A DNA stretch of 64,000 nucleotides. Source: Streptomyces sedi. GTDB lineage: Bacteria; Actinomycetota; Actinomycetes; Streptomycetales; Streptomycetaceae. This document shows positions 27,502 through 35,792 of the stretch, in pieces (the stretch's first letter is position 1; each line of letters starts with the position of its first letter). The stretch covers positions 104,918 to 168,917 of the forward strand of contig NZ_VDGT01000014.1 in the NCBI RefSeq assembly GCF_006335015.1, given 5' to 3'. Both the position numbers and the translations under genes were made by a program. Below the pieces are notes generated by a model. It worked only from the letters and a program-made list of their open reading frames with translations. It was not told the origin of the DNA and searched no databases.

Positions 27502-27562
27502 GGGCGCGCGGGTCGGCGCGCACGCCGGGGTGGCGCGGCGCGCGCGCCGGACGGGAGTAGGA

Positions 27563-28390
27563 GTGCGGCTCACGCGTGACGAAGGGGCGGCGGCCGACCC
27601 ACCGGCCCGGGAGGCGCCCCGCGCACTGCCGGCGCGCGCCCTGCGCCACGAGCTGCTGCTGGTGCTCGGCGTCTCGCTGGGGGCGAGCGCCGTGCGGGCG
27701 TTGGTCAGCTTCGCCGGGACGGTCACGCGGCCCGGCGGGCTGGGCGACCAGGCGGCCAACCTCAACACCTCGCGCGCCCCCGACCGGCCGTGGCTCGACC
27801 TCGCCTGGCAGCTGGTCTCGATCTCGACGGCGCTGGTGCCCGTGCTGCTCGTGGCCCATCTGCTGCTGCGTGAGCGCGGCTACGGCGGGGGAGGGATGCG
27901 GCTGATCGGCTTCGACCTCGCCAGGCCGCGCTTCGACCTGGCCTGGGGCGCCGTCGTCGCGGCGGGCATCGGCGGCAGCGGGCTGGCGCTCTACCTGGGC
28001 GCCCACGCGGCCGGTGCCAACCTCACCGTGGTCCCCGAGTCGCTGCCCGAGGTGTGGTGGAAGTACCCGGTGCTGATCGCCTCCGCCATCCAGAACTCGG
28101 TGGTGGAGGAGGTCATCGTGGTGGGCTTCCTGCTGCGGCGGCTGGACCAGCTGGGCTGGAGCGCCACCGGTTCGCTGGTCGTCAGCGCGCTGCTGCGCGG
28201 CACCTACCACCTCTACCAGGGCATCGGGGGCTTCTTCGGCAACGTGGCGATGGGCGTGATCTTCGTCTGGCTGTACCGGCGTTGGGGCCGGGTCATGCCG
28301 CTGGTGGTCGCCCATGCCCTGATCGACATCGTGGCCTTCGTCGGCTACGGGCTGCTCGCGGGACGCGTGGACTGGCTGCCCACCCTCTGA
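27563..28390 (+). CDS. CPBP family intramembrane metalloprotease
   Basis: This 275-residue polytopic membrane protein has the three CPBP/Abi motifs. The Glu-Glu pair is in NSVVEEVIVVGFLLRR, the His in RGTYHLYQGIGG, and the final His in VVAHALIDI. Family members (Rce1-like) cut substrates in the membrane and often process signals or provide bacteriocin immunity. The target here is unknown. GTG 27563 was chosen because GGGAGTAGGA lies just upstream. A start at GTG 27530 would add 11 residues. A strong terminator follows the gene. Confidence 0.85.
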   Translation: MRLTRDEGAAADPPAREAPRALPARALRHELLLVLGVSLGASAVRALVSFAGTVTRPGGLGDQAANLNTSRAPDRPWLDLAWQLVSISTALVPVLLVAHLLLRERGYGGGGMRLIGFDLARPRFDLAWGAVVAAGIGGSGLALYLGAHAAGANLTVVPESLPEVWWKYPVLIASAIQNSVVEEVIVVGFLLRRLDQLGWSATGSLVVSALLRGTYHLYQGIGGFFGNVAMGVIFVWLYRRWGRVMPLVVAHALIDIVAFVGYGLLAGRVDWLPTL

Positions 28391-28415
28391 GGCGGGCCGC
28401 GTCGCCCGGTCGGCG

Positions 28416-28456
28416 CGACGGTCAACGGGCGTACGCACGTCGCCCGTTGACCGTCG
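28416..28456. terminator. Strong bidirectional terminator
   Basis: A perfect 16-bp stem (CGACGGTCAACGGGCG and its complement) with a nine-base loop separates the convergent CPBP and DUF4232 genes. Confidence 0.85.
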
Positions 28457-28487
28457 GAACGCCACGCGTCCCCGGTCGGTCGCCGCC

Positions 28488-29204
28488 TCAGGGGCCCTCG
28501 CCGGCCGCCAGGGCGCGGGCCTCGATGCGGCCGTCGCCGCAGACCTCGCCCCACTCCCAGTCGGCCTCGGTGGCCTCGCGGGTGTCGGGCGGTATCACCC
28601 GCAGCGTGGTCGGCTCCGGGCCGCAGGGCCCGTCCGCCGGGTCCTCCTCGCCCGGCACCACGGTCCACCGCAGCTGGGACCAGGCGCTCTCGCCGGGGGC
28701 CAGCGTCAGCTGGTCGGCCTCCCGCGAGGTGTCCCTGACCGTGGTGGTGGGCAGCGCCTCGTCGCCCGTGGCCAGCTCAAGGCCGGGCCAGCCCTGGGTG
28801 CGGCAGTCGGTGTCCGAGGAGTTGGTGAGCACGAGGGTCGCGTGGCGGTTGCCCGCGCCGGAGTCCAGCGGGGTGACCGTCGCCGACAGGGCGTCCGTCG
28901 CGCACCAGTCCGCCGCGTCGGCCGCGGCGCCGTCCGCTTCGGGAGGCGGTGCCGCGCTCTCGTCGTCGGGCGCGTCCGAGCCCTCCGAGCCGGCCTGGGG
29001 GCGCGGATCGGAACGCTCGTCCGGCGCGCTCGCCTCGCGCTCCGCCGCGTCGCCCTCGGAGTCCTCGCTCCCCGAACAGCCGGTCAGCAGCAGTCCGGTG
29101 GCCGCCAGGGCGGCACCGAGGGCGAGCGGGACACGGGACGCGGCACGGGACGGGGAGCGTCGGAAGAGGGGCCGGGAAAGAGGGGAACGGGATCGTGGGG
29201 TCAT
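28488..29204 (-). CDS. DUF4232 lipoprotein
   Basis: This 238-residue protein has an N-terminal signal and lipobox (LLLTGCSG, lipidated Cys43). An acidic, Ser/Pro-rich linker runs to about residue 105. A DUF4232 beta-sandwich follows, with ATLVLTNSSDTDCRTQGWPG and PGESAWSQLRWTVV. It should be anchored outside the membrane. The function of DUF4232 is unknown. ATG 29204 was chosen because CGGAGGA lies four bases upstream; the longer frame has no support. It is a single-gene minus-strand unit between the CPBP terminator and the flavin-binding protein gene. Confidence 0.85.
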   Translation of the reverse strand: MTPRSRSPLSRPLFRRSPSRAASRVPLALGAALAATGLLLTGCSGSEDSEGDAAEREASAPDERSDPRPQAGSEGSDAPDDESAAPPPEADGAAADAADWCATDALSATVTPLDSGAGNRHATLVLTNSSDTDCRTQGWPGLELATGDEALPTTTVRDTSREADQLTLAPGESAWSQLRWTVVPGEEDPADGPCGPEPTTLRVIPPDTREATEADWEWGEVCGDGRIEARALAAGEGP

Positions 29205-29389
29205 CGGTCCTCCGGGGGTCTCGGCTGGTTGCGGAGGAGTGCTGTCCGGTTCGACGAGCGGCACCTACCCCGGGTTCCCCCTCGTGACTCCCCTCGTGGG
29301 CGCGCGGAAGCGCGCGATGGGCGCGCGGGCGGCGCCACGCGCCGGTGGCCCGGCGGGCGCACCGCCGCCCACGCGGCGACCGCACCGGG

Positions 29390-30061
29390 TCAGCCGGCCA
29401 GTTCCCGCAGGTAGGAGGGGAGTTCGGCCGGCGCCGCCTCGCCACCGGCCGGCTCGGGGACGCCGGCGACGGTCCGCAGGGGGACGACCCCGCTCCAGTG
29501 CGGCAGCCCGAGATCCTCCGGCTCCTCGTTCGGACCGCCGGCGCGCACCTTGGCGGAGACCTCGGCCAGCTCCAGCTCCAGCACCGCGGTGGCCGCCAAC
29601 TCCCTGGCGTCCGCCGGCCGGCAGTCCGCCGACCTGCCCGCCGCGACCGCGTCGACCACCGCGTCCAGCGCCGCCCGCGCCCGCGCCTCGTCCGTCACCC
29701 GCCGCGCCGTGCCGTGCACCACGACCGAGCGGTAGTTGATCGAGTGGTGGAACGCGGACTTGGCCAGAACCAGACCGTCCAGATGGGTGACGGTGAGGCA
29801 GACGGGGAGCGCGTCCCGGCGCAGCGCCCGCGCGCCGGTGGAGCCGTGGAGATAGAGCCGTTCGCCGTCCCTGGCGTAGAGGGTGGGCAGCACCACGGGC
29901 CGGCCGTCGGCGACGAAGCCCAGATGGCACAGGAATGCCGCGTCCAGGATCGCGTGCACGGACTCCCGGTCGTAGGAGACCCGCTCCCGGGCCCGGGTCG
30001 GGGTGGTGCGCGCCGTGCGGGCGTACTCCTCGGTCGGATCGGTCGGCGTGTGCCCGGTCAT
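29390..30061 (-). CDS. Pyridoxamine 5'-phosphate oxidase family (flavin-binding) protein
   Basis: This 223-residue split-barrel protein of the PNPOx-like family has CHLGFVADGRPVVLPTLYARDGERLYLHGS. The motif FHHSINYRSVVVHGTA is typical of nitroimidazole-reductase-like members. Such proteins bind FMN, F420 or haem, and the cofactor cannot be read here. GGAGCGAGGAG gives a ribosome-binding site before ATG 30061. It is divergent from a MocR regulator across 79 bases. MocR proteins commonly control a divergent neighbour, so regulation by that protein is likely. Confidence 0.85.
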   Translation of the reverse strand: MTGHTPTDPTEEYARTARTTPTRARERVSYDRESVHAILDAAFLCHLGFVADGRPVVLPTLYARDGERLYLHGSTGARALRRDALPVCLTVTHLDGLVLAKSAFHHSINYRSVVVHGTARRVTDEARARAALDAVVDAVAAGRSADCRPADARELAATAVLELELAEVSAKVRAGGPNEEPEDLGLPHWSGVVPLRTVAGVPEPAGGEAAPAELPSYLRELAG

Positions 30062-30118
30062 CTCCTCGCTCCTTCGCTCACGGGTGCGGCGGGCCGGGCG
30101 CGCCTTGCGCCCGGTATC

Positions 30119-30147
30119 GCACTAGTGCAAACTCTGTTTTGTGCTAG
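30119..30147. promoter_or_regulatory. Candidate MocR operator
   Basis: GCACTAGTGC (30119-30128) is a perfect palindrome. TTTTGTGCTAG (30137-30147) forms an imperfect inverted partner to CTAGTGCAAA. The second half covers the GTG start of the regulator itself, so binding could block both divergent genes. Confidence 0.45.
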
Positions 30148-31487
30148 ATGAATACAGCCCGGCAGGGTATCCGATCAGCGGGCGCGGCGCCGCCGAGATC
30201 GCCGCCAGCGTCGAGCGCGCGGTCGGCGACGGCGCCCTGGCGCCGGGCGTTCTCCTGCCGCCGCAAAGGGAGTTGGCCGCCCGGCTCGGGGTCAACGCCA
30301 ACACCGTCGCCGCCGCCTACCGCACCCTGCGCGAGCGCGGGGTGATCGAGACGGCCGGTCGGCGCGGCAGCCGGGTGCGCGCCAGGCCGGCGACCGCGCC
30401 CCGCGAGGCGCTGCCGTTCGCACTGCCGCCCGGAGCCCGCGACCTGTCGCTGGGCAACCCGGACCCGGCCCTGCTGCCCCCGCTCGGCGAGGCCTTGGCG
30501 CACGCCGCCGCGCGCGCCTCCCGCGCGCCCGTGCTCTACGGCGACGAGCCTTTCGACGAGGAGCTGACGGCGCTGGCCAGGGAGAGGTTCGACGCGGACG
30601 GCGTGCCCGCCGGCCCGGTCGCCGTCGTCTCCGGCGCCCTGGACGGCATCGAGCGGGCGCTGCTCGCCCGGTTGCGGCCAGGTGACGCGGTCGCCGTCGA
30701 GGATCCGGGCTGGGGCGCGCTGCTCGACCTGGTCGCCGCGCTCGGCCTGCGCCCGGTGCCCTGCGGCCTCGACGGCGCGGGTCCGCGCCCCGAGGAGGTG
30801 GCGCGCGCGCTGGACGCGGGGGCGCGTGCCCTGGTGCTCACCGCCCGCGCGCAGAACCCCACGGGCGCCTCCGTCACGCCGGCGCGCGCCGGCGAGCTGC
30901 GCTCCCTGCTGGCCGCGCACCCCGGGACGCTGGTGATCGAGGACGACCACGGGCGCGACATCGTCTCGACGCCGCTGGCCCCGGTGGTCGGCACCACCGA
31001 ACACTGGGCGCACGCGCACTCGTTGGCCAAGTCCCACGGCCCCGACCTGCGCGTCGCCGTGCTCACCGGGGACCGCGCCACGGTGGACCTGGTGCTGGGC
31101 AGGCAGCGGCTCGGCCCCGGCTGGGTGAGCCGGCTGCTCCAGGCCGCCGCCGCCCACCTCTGGCGCACCGGCGCGGTGGATCCGCGCCGGGTGGCCGCCG
31201 CCTACGACGGGCGGCGCCGTCTCCTGCTGACCGCGCTCGCGGAACGCGGCGTCGCCGCCCGCGGCGGCAGCGGGCTCAACGTCTGGGTGCCGGTGCCGGA
31301 CGAGACCCGCGCCGTCGCGCAACTCCTGCGCGTCGGCTGGGCGGTGGCGCCCGGCGCCCGCTTCCGGCTCTCCTCGCCGCCGGGCGTCAGGCTCACCGTG
31401 GCCGCGCTGGCCGAGACGGAGACGGCGCCACTGGCCGAAGCGGTGGCCGAGGCGGTCCGACCGGCCACCGGGCGCAGGTTCGGGTGA
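30141..31487 (+). CDS. MocR-type GntR regulator with aminotransferase domain
   Basis: This 448-residue protein has an N-terminal GntR winged helix (PPQRELAARLGVNANTVAAAYRTL). A fold-type I aminotransferase-like domain follows, with PLP lysine Lys297 in HSLAKSHGPDLR and QNPTGASVTPAR. MocR proteins sense PLP or an amine ligand and usually repress or activate a divergent gene. The divergent PNPOx-family gene makes a vitamin B6-related role plausible but unproved. GTG 30141 has no ribosome-binding site, so a leaderless mRNA is suspected. The adjacent out-of-frame ATG at 30148 is not used. Confidence 0.9.
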   Translation: MLDEYSPAGYPISGRGAAEIAASVERAVGDGALAPGVLLPPQRELAARLGVNANTVAAAYRTLRERGVIETAGRRGSRVRARPATAPREALPFALPPGARDLSLGNPDPALLPPLGEALAHAAARASRAPVLYGDEPFDEELTALARERFDADGVPAGPVAVVSGALDGIERALLARLRPGDAVAVEDPGWGALLDLVAALGLRPVPCGLDGAGPRPEEVARALDAGARALVLTARAQNPTGASVTPARAGELRSLLAAHPGTLVIEDDHGRDIVSTPLAPVVGTTEHWAHAHSLAKSHGPDLRVAVLTGDRATVDLVLGRQRLGPGWVSRLLQAAAAHLWRTGAVDPRRVAAAYDGRRRLLLTALAERGVAARGGSGLNVWVPVPDETRAVAQLLRVGWAVAPGARFRLSSPPGVRLTVAALAETETAPLAEAVAEAVRPATGRRFG

Positions 31488-31517
31488 ACGGTGCGCGGCC
31501 CCGGCCCGCGCCCCACA

Positions 31518-31563
31518 GTGAAGCATCGCTGACAGAAGGCCCCGGGAAGTGTGTAGCATCGCT
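31518..31563 (+). promoter_or_regulatory. Direct repeat upstream of the LysR gene
   Basis: GTGAAGCATCGCT (31518-31530) and GTGTAGCATCGCT (31551-31563) are 33 bases apart, about three helical turns, and end just before the LysR start. This is a candidate autoregulatory site. Confidence 0.4.
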
Positions 31564-31566
31564 CAG

Positions 31567-32472
31567 GTGTTGAACATCGACCGGCTCCGTGTGCTGCACG
31601 CCGTCCACCACCACGGCTCGGTCAGCGGCGCGGCCCTCGCCCTGCGGGTGACCACCTCGGCCGTCTCGCAGCAACTGGCCAAGCTGGAACGGGAGACCGG
31701 CCAGCGGCTCTCCGCGAGGAACGGGCGCGGCATCCGGCTCACCGACGCCGGCCGGCTGCTGGCCGAGCACGCCGACCGCATCCTCTCCCAGCTGGAGCTG
31801 GCCCACGCCGACCTGGAGGCCCAACGCGGCCAGGCCGTTGGCGAGTTGCGGGTGGGCGCCTTCGCCACCGCCGCGCGCGGCCTCTTCCCCGCCGCGCTCG
31901 CCGCGCTGCGCGGCGAGCATCCGCAACTGCGGCCGACGCTGCGGGAGATGGAGCCGGACGCCGCGCTGACCGTGCTGGCGCGCGGGGACATCGACCTGGC
32001 GGTCGTCCTGGACTGGTTCAACCGCCCGCTCGCCCTACCCGGCGGCCTCGGCCGGCAGCCCCTCTTCGACGACGTGGCCGACCTCGCCCTGCCCGTGGAC
32101 CATCCCCTCGCCGACCGGCCCGAGTTGGATCTGACCGACCTCGCCGACGAGCCCTGGGTCTCCTGGCCACCGGGGGCGATCTGCCACGACTGGCTGATGT
32201 TCACCCTGCGCGGGCGCGGCATCGAGCCGAACATCGTGCACACCGCCGCCGAGCACCACACCCAACTGGCCCTGATCGCCGCCGGACTCGGCGTCGCGGT
32301 GGCGCCCCGCCTCGGCCGCACCCCGGTGCCCGAAGGGGTGGCGCTGATCCCGGTGCGCGGCACCATCACCCGCCGGGTCTACGCGGTCTGGCGCGAGGGA
32401 TCCGGCACCCGCCCCTCGATCCGCGCCGCCGTCACCGCGCTGCGCGCGGCCTGCCCGGCGCCGCCGCTCTGA
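31567..32472 (+). CDS. LysR-family transcriptional regulator
   Basis: This 301-residue regulator has a standard LysR helix-turn-helix (RLRVLHAVHHHGSVSGAALAL, TTSAVSQQLAKLERETG). The effector-binding domain follows from about residue 90. GTG 31567 gives the canonical start VLNIDRLRVL. The frame opens earlier at 31549 but that would add an untypical tail. No target gene is divergent. The upstream MocR gene runs in the same direction. The ligand cannot be predicted. Confidence 0.88.
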   Translation: MLNIDRLRVLHAVHHHGSVSGAALALRVTTSAVSQQLAKLERETGQRLSARNGRGIRLTDAGRLLAEHADRILSQLELAHADLEAQRGQAVGELRVGAFATAARGLFPAALAALRGEHPQLRPTLREMEPDAALTVLARGDIDLAVVLDWFNRPLALPGGLGRQPLFDDVADLALPVDHPLADRPELDLTDLADEPWVSWPPGAICHDWLMFTLRGRGIEPNIVHTAAEHHTQLALIAAGLGVAVAPRLGRTPVPEGVALIPVRGTITRRVYAVWREGSGTRPSIRAAVTALRAACPAPPL

Positions 32473-32557
32473 ACTCCGCCACGGCGGCGACGCGTTGTCG
32501 CTCCGTCGGCCGCCCGGGGCCGGGCGAGTGTCAGACCCACGGTCTACCGTTCCGACC

Positions 32558-33649
32558 ATGCACGACTCCGCTGACACGCTGTTCCGACTGATCGACGGCG
32601 GCGACTACCAGGCCGTCCCCGACGCCCTGGCCGCCATGACCGCGGACGAGCGCCGGGCCGCCGTTCCCGGGCTGAGGGCCGCCCGCGCCGCGCTCGGCGA
32701 GGTCGGTGCCGACGCGCGGAGCCACGACCATGACCGCCGCGTGGCGGTCCAACTCGCCGGCGCCGGCTGCCTCGACACGGTCGACGCGGTCGCCGACTGG
32801 CTGCTCACGGGCAACACGCGGGTGCCCTCGATCCGGATATGGCGGGTGTGGCGGCCCGACGAGCCACTGCTCCGCTGCCTCTTCGCCGACGGCCCCGACA
32901 GCCGGGACACCGCCTTCCAGACCGAGTTGGTCCGCCGGATCGCTGAGGCGCCGGCCGACTCCGGTGACCAGCCCTACTACCGGTTGGTCACCGAGCTGGT
33001 CCGGCGCTCCGGCTGCCCGGTGCCGACCACGGAGCTGTTCGTCCGCACCTGGGCCCGGGAGACGGCCAAGCGGCGGCGGCGCGCGGCGCTGGCCGTCGAC
33101 CCGTTCCTGCCCACGCTCCTCGATCGCCTTTTCGCACTCGACTGGGAGCCGGAGGTGATGCTTGGCGACGAGTACGACACCTGGCCGGCGGCGCTCGCCT
33201 CCCTCGCGGCGGACGGCACCCTCGACGCCGACCGTCTCCACCGCCTCGTGCTCGCCTCGCTGGTCCGGGGCAGTCGGGTGGCACACGTCATGAGATTCCG
33301 TCTGGAGACGTTGCGGTGTCTCGCGCCCCCACCCGAGGCGTGTGTGCGGTACGAGGACGACTACGTCCGTCTCCTGGTGGGCGGCCCCGCCACCGTCGTC
33401 GTCCACGCGCAGGAGGTGTTGGACGAGCTGCTGCCGCCGGCCCGGGTGGTCGAGCTGTCCCCGCGGGTGCTGCTCCGCCCCGGCGAGAAGGCTTTCCGGG
33501 CGCAACTGGCCTGGCTGGCGCGCTCCGTGCGCGAGGCCCCGGGAGTCAGGGGGGCCGCGCTCGCCGCGCTGACCCGGGTGCGGGACGAGCTGGAGGAGGG
33601 GGAACGCCGGGCGCGCGTCGAGGAGCTGATAGCCCGCGGGGTCGCCTGA
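32558..33649 (+). CDS. Hypothetical protein, DUF6493-like helical-repeat protein
   Basis: This 363-residue, mostly helical soluble protein resembles by eye the actinobacterial DUF6493 family: the N-terminal LFRLIDGGDYQAVPDALAAM, then TADERRAAVPGLRAARA. The helical pairs are consistent with HEAT-like repeats. No enzyme motif was seen. The ATG at 32558 has no strong ribosome-binding site. Family assignment is tentative. Many DUF6493 proteins lie near WGR or MoxR-type genes, but none is present here. Confidence 0.65.
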   Translation: MHDSADTLFRLIDGGDYQAVPDALAAMTADERRAAVPGLRAARAALGEVGADARSHDHDRRVAVQLAGAGCLDTVDAVADWLLTGNTRVPSIRIWRVWRPDEPLLRCLFADGPDSRDTAFQTELVRRIAEAPADSGDQPYYRLVTELVRRSGCPVPTTELFVRTWARETAKRRRRAALAVDPFLPTLLDRLFALDWEPEVMLGDEYDTWPAALASLAADGTLDADRLHRLVLASLVRGSRVAHVMRFRLETLRCLAPPPEACVRYEDDYVRLLVGGPATVVVHAQEVLDELLPPARVVELSPRVLLRPGEKAFRAQLAWLARSVREAPGVRGAALAALTRVRDELEEGERRARVEELIARGVA

Positions 33650-33723
33650 CCGGCGCGTCCACGGGGTTGCGCCGCCCGCTCGACTCGCCCGCGCCGGACG
33701 ACGGATGCCCGTCACCCGCGCGG

Positions 33724-33744
33724 CCTCCCGAGACTCCCGGGAGG
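33724..33744 (+). terminator. Possible weak terminator
   Basis: A 7-bp stem (CCTCCCG / CGGGAGG) with a seven-base loop lies 75 bases after the DUF6493-like gene. The rest of the gap 33745-34069 shows no gene or clear signal. Confidence 0.3.
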
Positions 33745-34069
33745 GGAGACGCGCCGTCGGGTGAGCGGCCGGGCGGGGGAGGCGTGCCGCAGGGTGGCGC
33801 CACGCCTCCGCCCCGGGTGTCGTCGTGTCGACTTGTCACCCGCGCTCGGCCCACGCCCCCGACGTGCGCCCCCGCCACCCGCCAACGGCGCGGCGCGCGC
33901 GACGGGTTGAACCGCCGCCCGATCCGCGTCACCCTCAGGTGGGGCACGGTGCGGCGGCCCGTCGGGCCCTGCCGCGCGAGCGGAACGCGCCCTCCGTTTC
34001 CACCGCGCGGCGCACGGGCCGGCTGACGGTCCGTGTGCACCCGGAACCGGGCGAGAGTGGGTTCAACTC

Positions 34070-34113
34070 TTGACAGCCACAGGGCCTTACGGGACGGTGA
34101 GAGCGCTCTCACC
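34070..34113 (+). promoter_or_regulatory. Promoter -35 and 18-bp palindromic operator of the GH64 gene
   Basis: TTGACA at 34070-34075 is a good -35. The perfect palindrome GGTGAGAGCGCTCTCACC (34096-34113) lies where the -10 to start-site region should be. Its core TGAGAGCGCTCTCA resembles LacI-family sites such as the Streptomyces CebR box TGGGAGCGCTCCCA. A partial copy (TGGGAGCGCGTTTCCA) follows at 34119-34134. A sugar-responsive repressor is the simplest reading. The -10 itself is poor. Confidence 0.6.
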
Positions 34114-34293
34114 CCCACTGGGAGCGCGTTTCCACGCTTCAACATGTCAACACCTGACGCTCCCGGGCGCCCCTGGCCGCCCGCGCCGCGTCGTGGCGGC
34201 GGGCCGGCGGGAGGGAACCACCTGCCCGTTCCGCGTACACACGGCGGCGGCCCGCCCGGCGCGTTCAGCATCCAGCCGAACTAGGAGGACCCG

Positions 34294-35481
34294 GTGTTCC
34301 GCTTGCGGACAATACTGGTGGCCGGCGCCGCGAGCCTGGCCGTGGCGACGGGCCTGATCGTCTCGGGCCCGGCGCCCGAGGCGGAGGCTGTCCCCGACAC
34401 CATCCCGCTGACCATCACCAACGACTCGGGCCGGGGCGAACCGGTCTACATCTACAACCTCGGCACCGAGTTGAGCAGCGGTGAGATGGGCTACGCCGAC
34501 GCGGAAGGTACCTTCCACGCCTGGCCGGCCGGGGACAACCCGCCGATTCCCGCCCCCGACGCCTCGATCGAGGGCCCCGCCGACGGCGAGACCCTCACGA
34601 TCGACATGCCCAAGTTCTCCGGGCGCGTCTACTTCTCCGTGGGCGAGAAACTGCACTTCTCCCTCACCCAGGACGGGCTCGTCCAGCCCGCCATCCAGAA
34701 CCCGGACGACCCGAACCGGGACATCCTCTTCAACTGGTCCGAGTACACGCTCAACGACTCGGGTCTGTGGATCAACAGCACCCAGGTCGACATGTTCACC
34801 GCCCCCTACACCGTCGGTGTGGAGCAGCAGGGCGGCGAGGTGCTGTCCACCGGCGAGTTGAAGCCCGGCGGTTACTCGGCGGTCTTCGACGGCGTGCGCG
34901 ACGCCGGCTGGGGCGACCTGGTCCACAACGGCCCGGACGGCGAGCCGCTGCGCGTGCTCTCGCCCGGCCACGGCGTCTCCACCGGCGACGTGCCGGCCGA
35001 CGCGATGAGCGACTACATCGACCGGGTGTGGGAGCACTACTCCTCCAACACCATGACGGTCACGCCGATCACCCACGAGCCGGAGAACCAGTACGAGGGC
35101 ACGGTCGAGGGTGACGTCATGAACTTCACCGACGGCTCGGGCGAGGTCGTCGCCAGCTTCAACAAGCCGGACACCGACAGCGTCTTCGGCTGCCACAAGG
35201 ACCTGGACGCCCCGAACGACCAGGTCATCGGCCCGCTGGCCCGCACCCTGTGCGCCGGGTTCAACCGCACCACGCTGCTGGACAACCCGAACCAGCCCGA
35301 CCCGGACAACTCGAACTTCTACCAGGACGAGAACACCAACCACTACGCGCGCGTCATCCACGAGCAGATGGTGGACGGCAACGCCTACGCCTTCGCCTTC
35401 GACGACGTCGGCAACCACGAGTCGCTGGTCCACGACGGCGACCCGGTCGCGGCGTTCATGACGCTGACGCCCTTCGACTGA
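34294..35481 (+). CDS. Secreted beta-1,3-glucanase, glycoside hydrolase family 64
   Basis: This 395-residue exported protein has a signal peptide (residues 1-32, cut near AEA) and a full GH64 domain. The presumed catalytic pair is Glu150 (NWSEYTLND) and Asp166 (STQVDMFTAP), 16 residues apart, as in the laminaripentaose-producing glucanase of S. matensis (Glu154/Asp170). It should release oligosaccharides from fungal or algal beta-1,3-glucan. There is no carbohydrate-binding module. AGGAGGA lies upstream of GTG 34294. The palindromic operator upstream suggests substrate induction. Confidence 0.93.
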   Translation: MFRLRTILVAGAASLAVATGLIVSGPAPEAEAVPDTIPLTITNDSGRGEPVYIYNLGTELSSGEMGYADAEGTFHAWPAGDNPPIPAPDASIEGPADGETLTIDMPKFSGRVYFSVGEKLHFSLTQDGLVQPAIQNPDDPNRDILFNWSEYTLNDSGLWINSTQVDMFTAPYTVGVEQQGGEVLSTGELKPGGYSAVFDGVRDAGWGDLVHNGPDGEPLRVLSPGHGVSTGDVPADAMSDYIDRVWEHYSSNTMTVTPITHEPENQYEGTVEGDVMNFTDGSGEVVASFNKPDTDSVFGCHKDLDAPNDQVIGPLARTLCAGFNRTTLLDNPNQPDPDNSNFYQDENTNHYARVIHEQMVDGNAYAFAFDDVGNHESLVHDGDPVAAFMTLTPFD

Positions 35482-35520
35482 GCGCACTCCGAACGGGCGA
35501 CCGTCGGATGACCGCTCCCC

Positions 35521-35565
35521 GACCGAGCGTTCCGTGACCGATCGTTTCCCGACCGATCGTTCCCT
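35521..35565 (+). repeat. Three tandem 15-bp units (GACCGAKCGTTYCCN type)
   Basis: Units at 35521, 35536 and 35551 read GACCGAGCGTTCCGT, GACCGATCGTTTCCC and GACCGATCGTTCCCT. The third forms the left flank of the terminator hairpin, and GATCGGTC at 35605-35612 is complementary to it. Confidence 0.6.
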
Positions 35566-35598
35566 CGCTGATCGCCCGGCGGCGATCAGCGAAGGAAC
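35559..35598. terminator. Strong terminator between GH64 and Rieske genes
   Basis: An 18-bp stem with a single mismatch and a four-base loop (CGGC). The arms can extend outward by two more pairs. It serves two convergent genes. Nothing else is seen in the 311-base gap 35482-35792. Confidence 0.8.
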
Positions 35599-35792
35599 GA
35601 CAGTGATCGGTCGCGATCGTTCGGCCCCGCTCGACCGCGTCGGGCGCGGGGAACCCGTACCCCCGGTCGGTGACAGTGACCGGAGGCCGGCTCCCGCGTG
35701 ACCACCCCCGCCCCCGGCGGCCGGGCCCCGAGCCCGCCGCCGGGGGCGGGGCGCTGCCCGGCGGGCCCGCGCACGCGGGCCCGCCGCGCGCG

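Noticed and set aside
33316..34026. Plus-strand frame over the end of the DUF6493-like gene and the following gap
   Set aside because: It has no ribosome-binding site and no recognisable sequence, and it is a shadow over most of its length. The gap is treated as noncoding.
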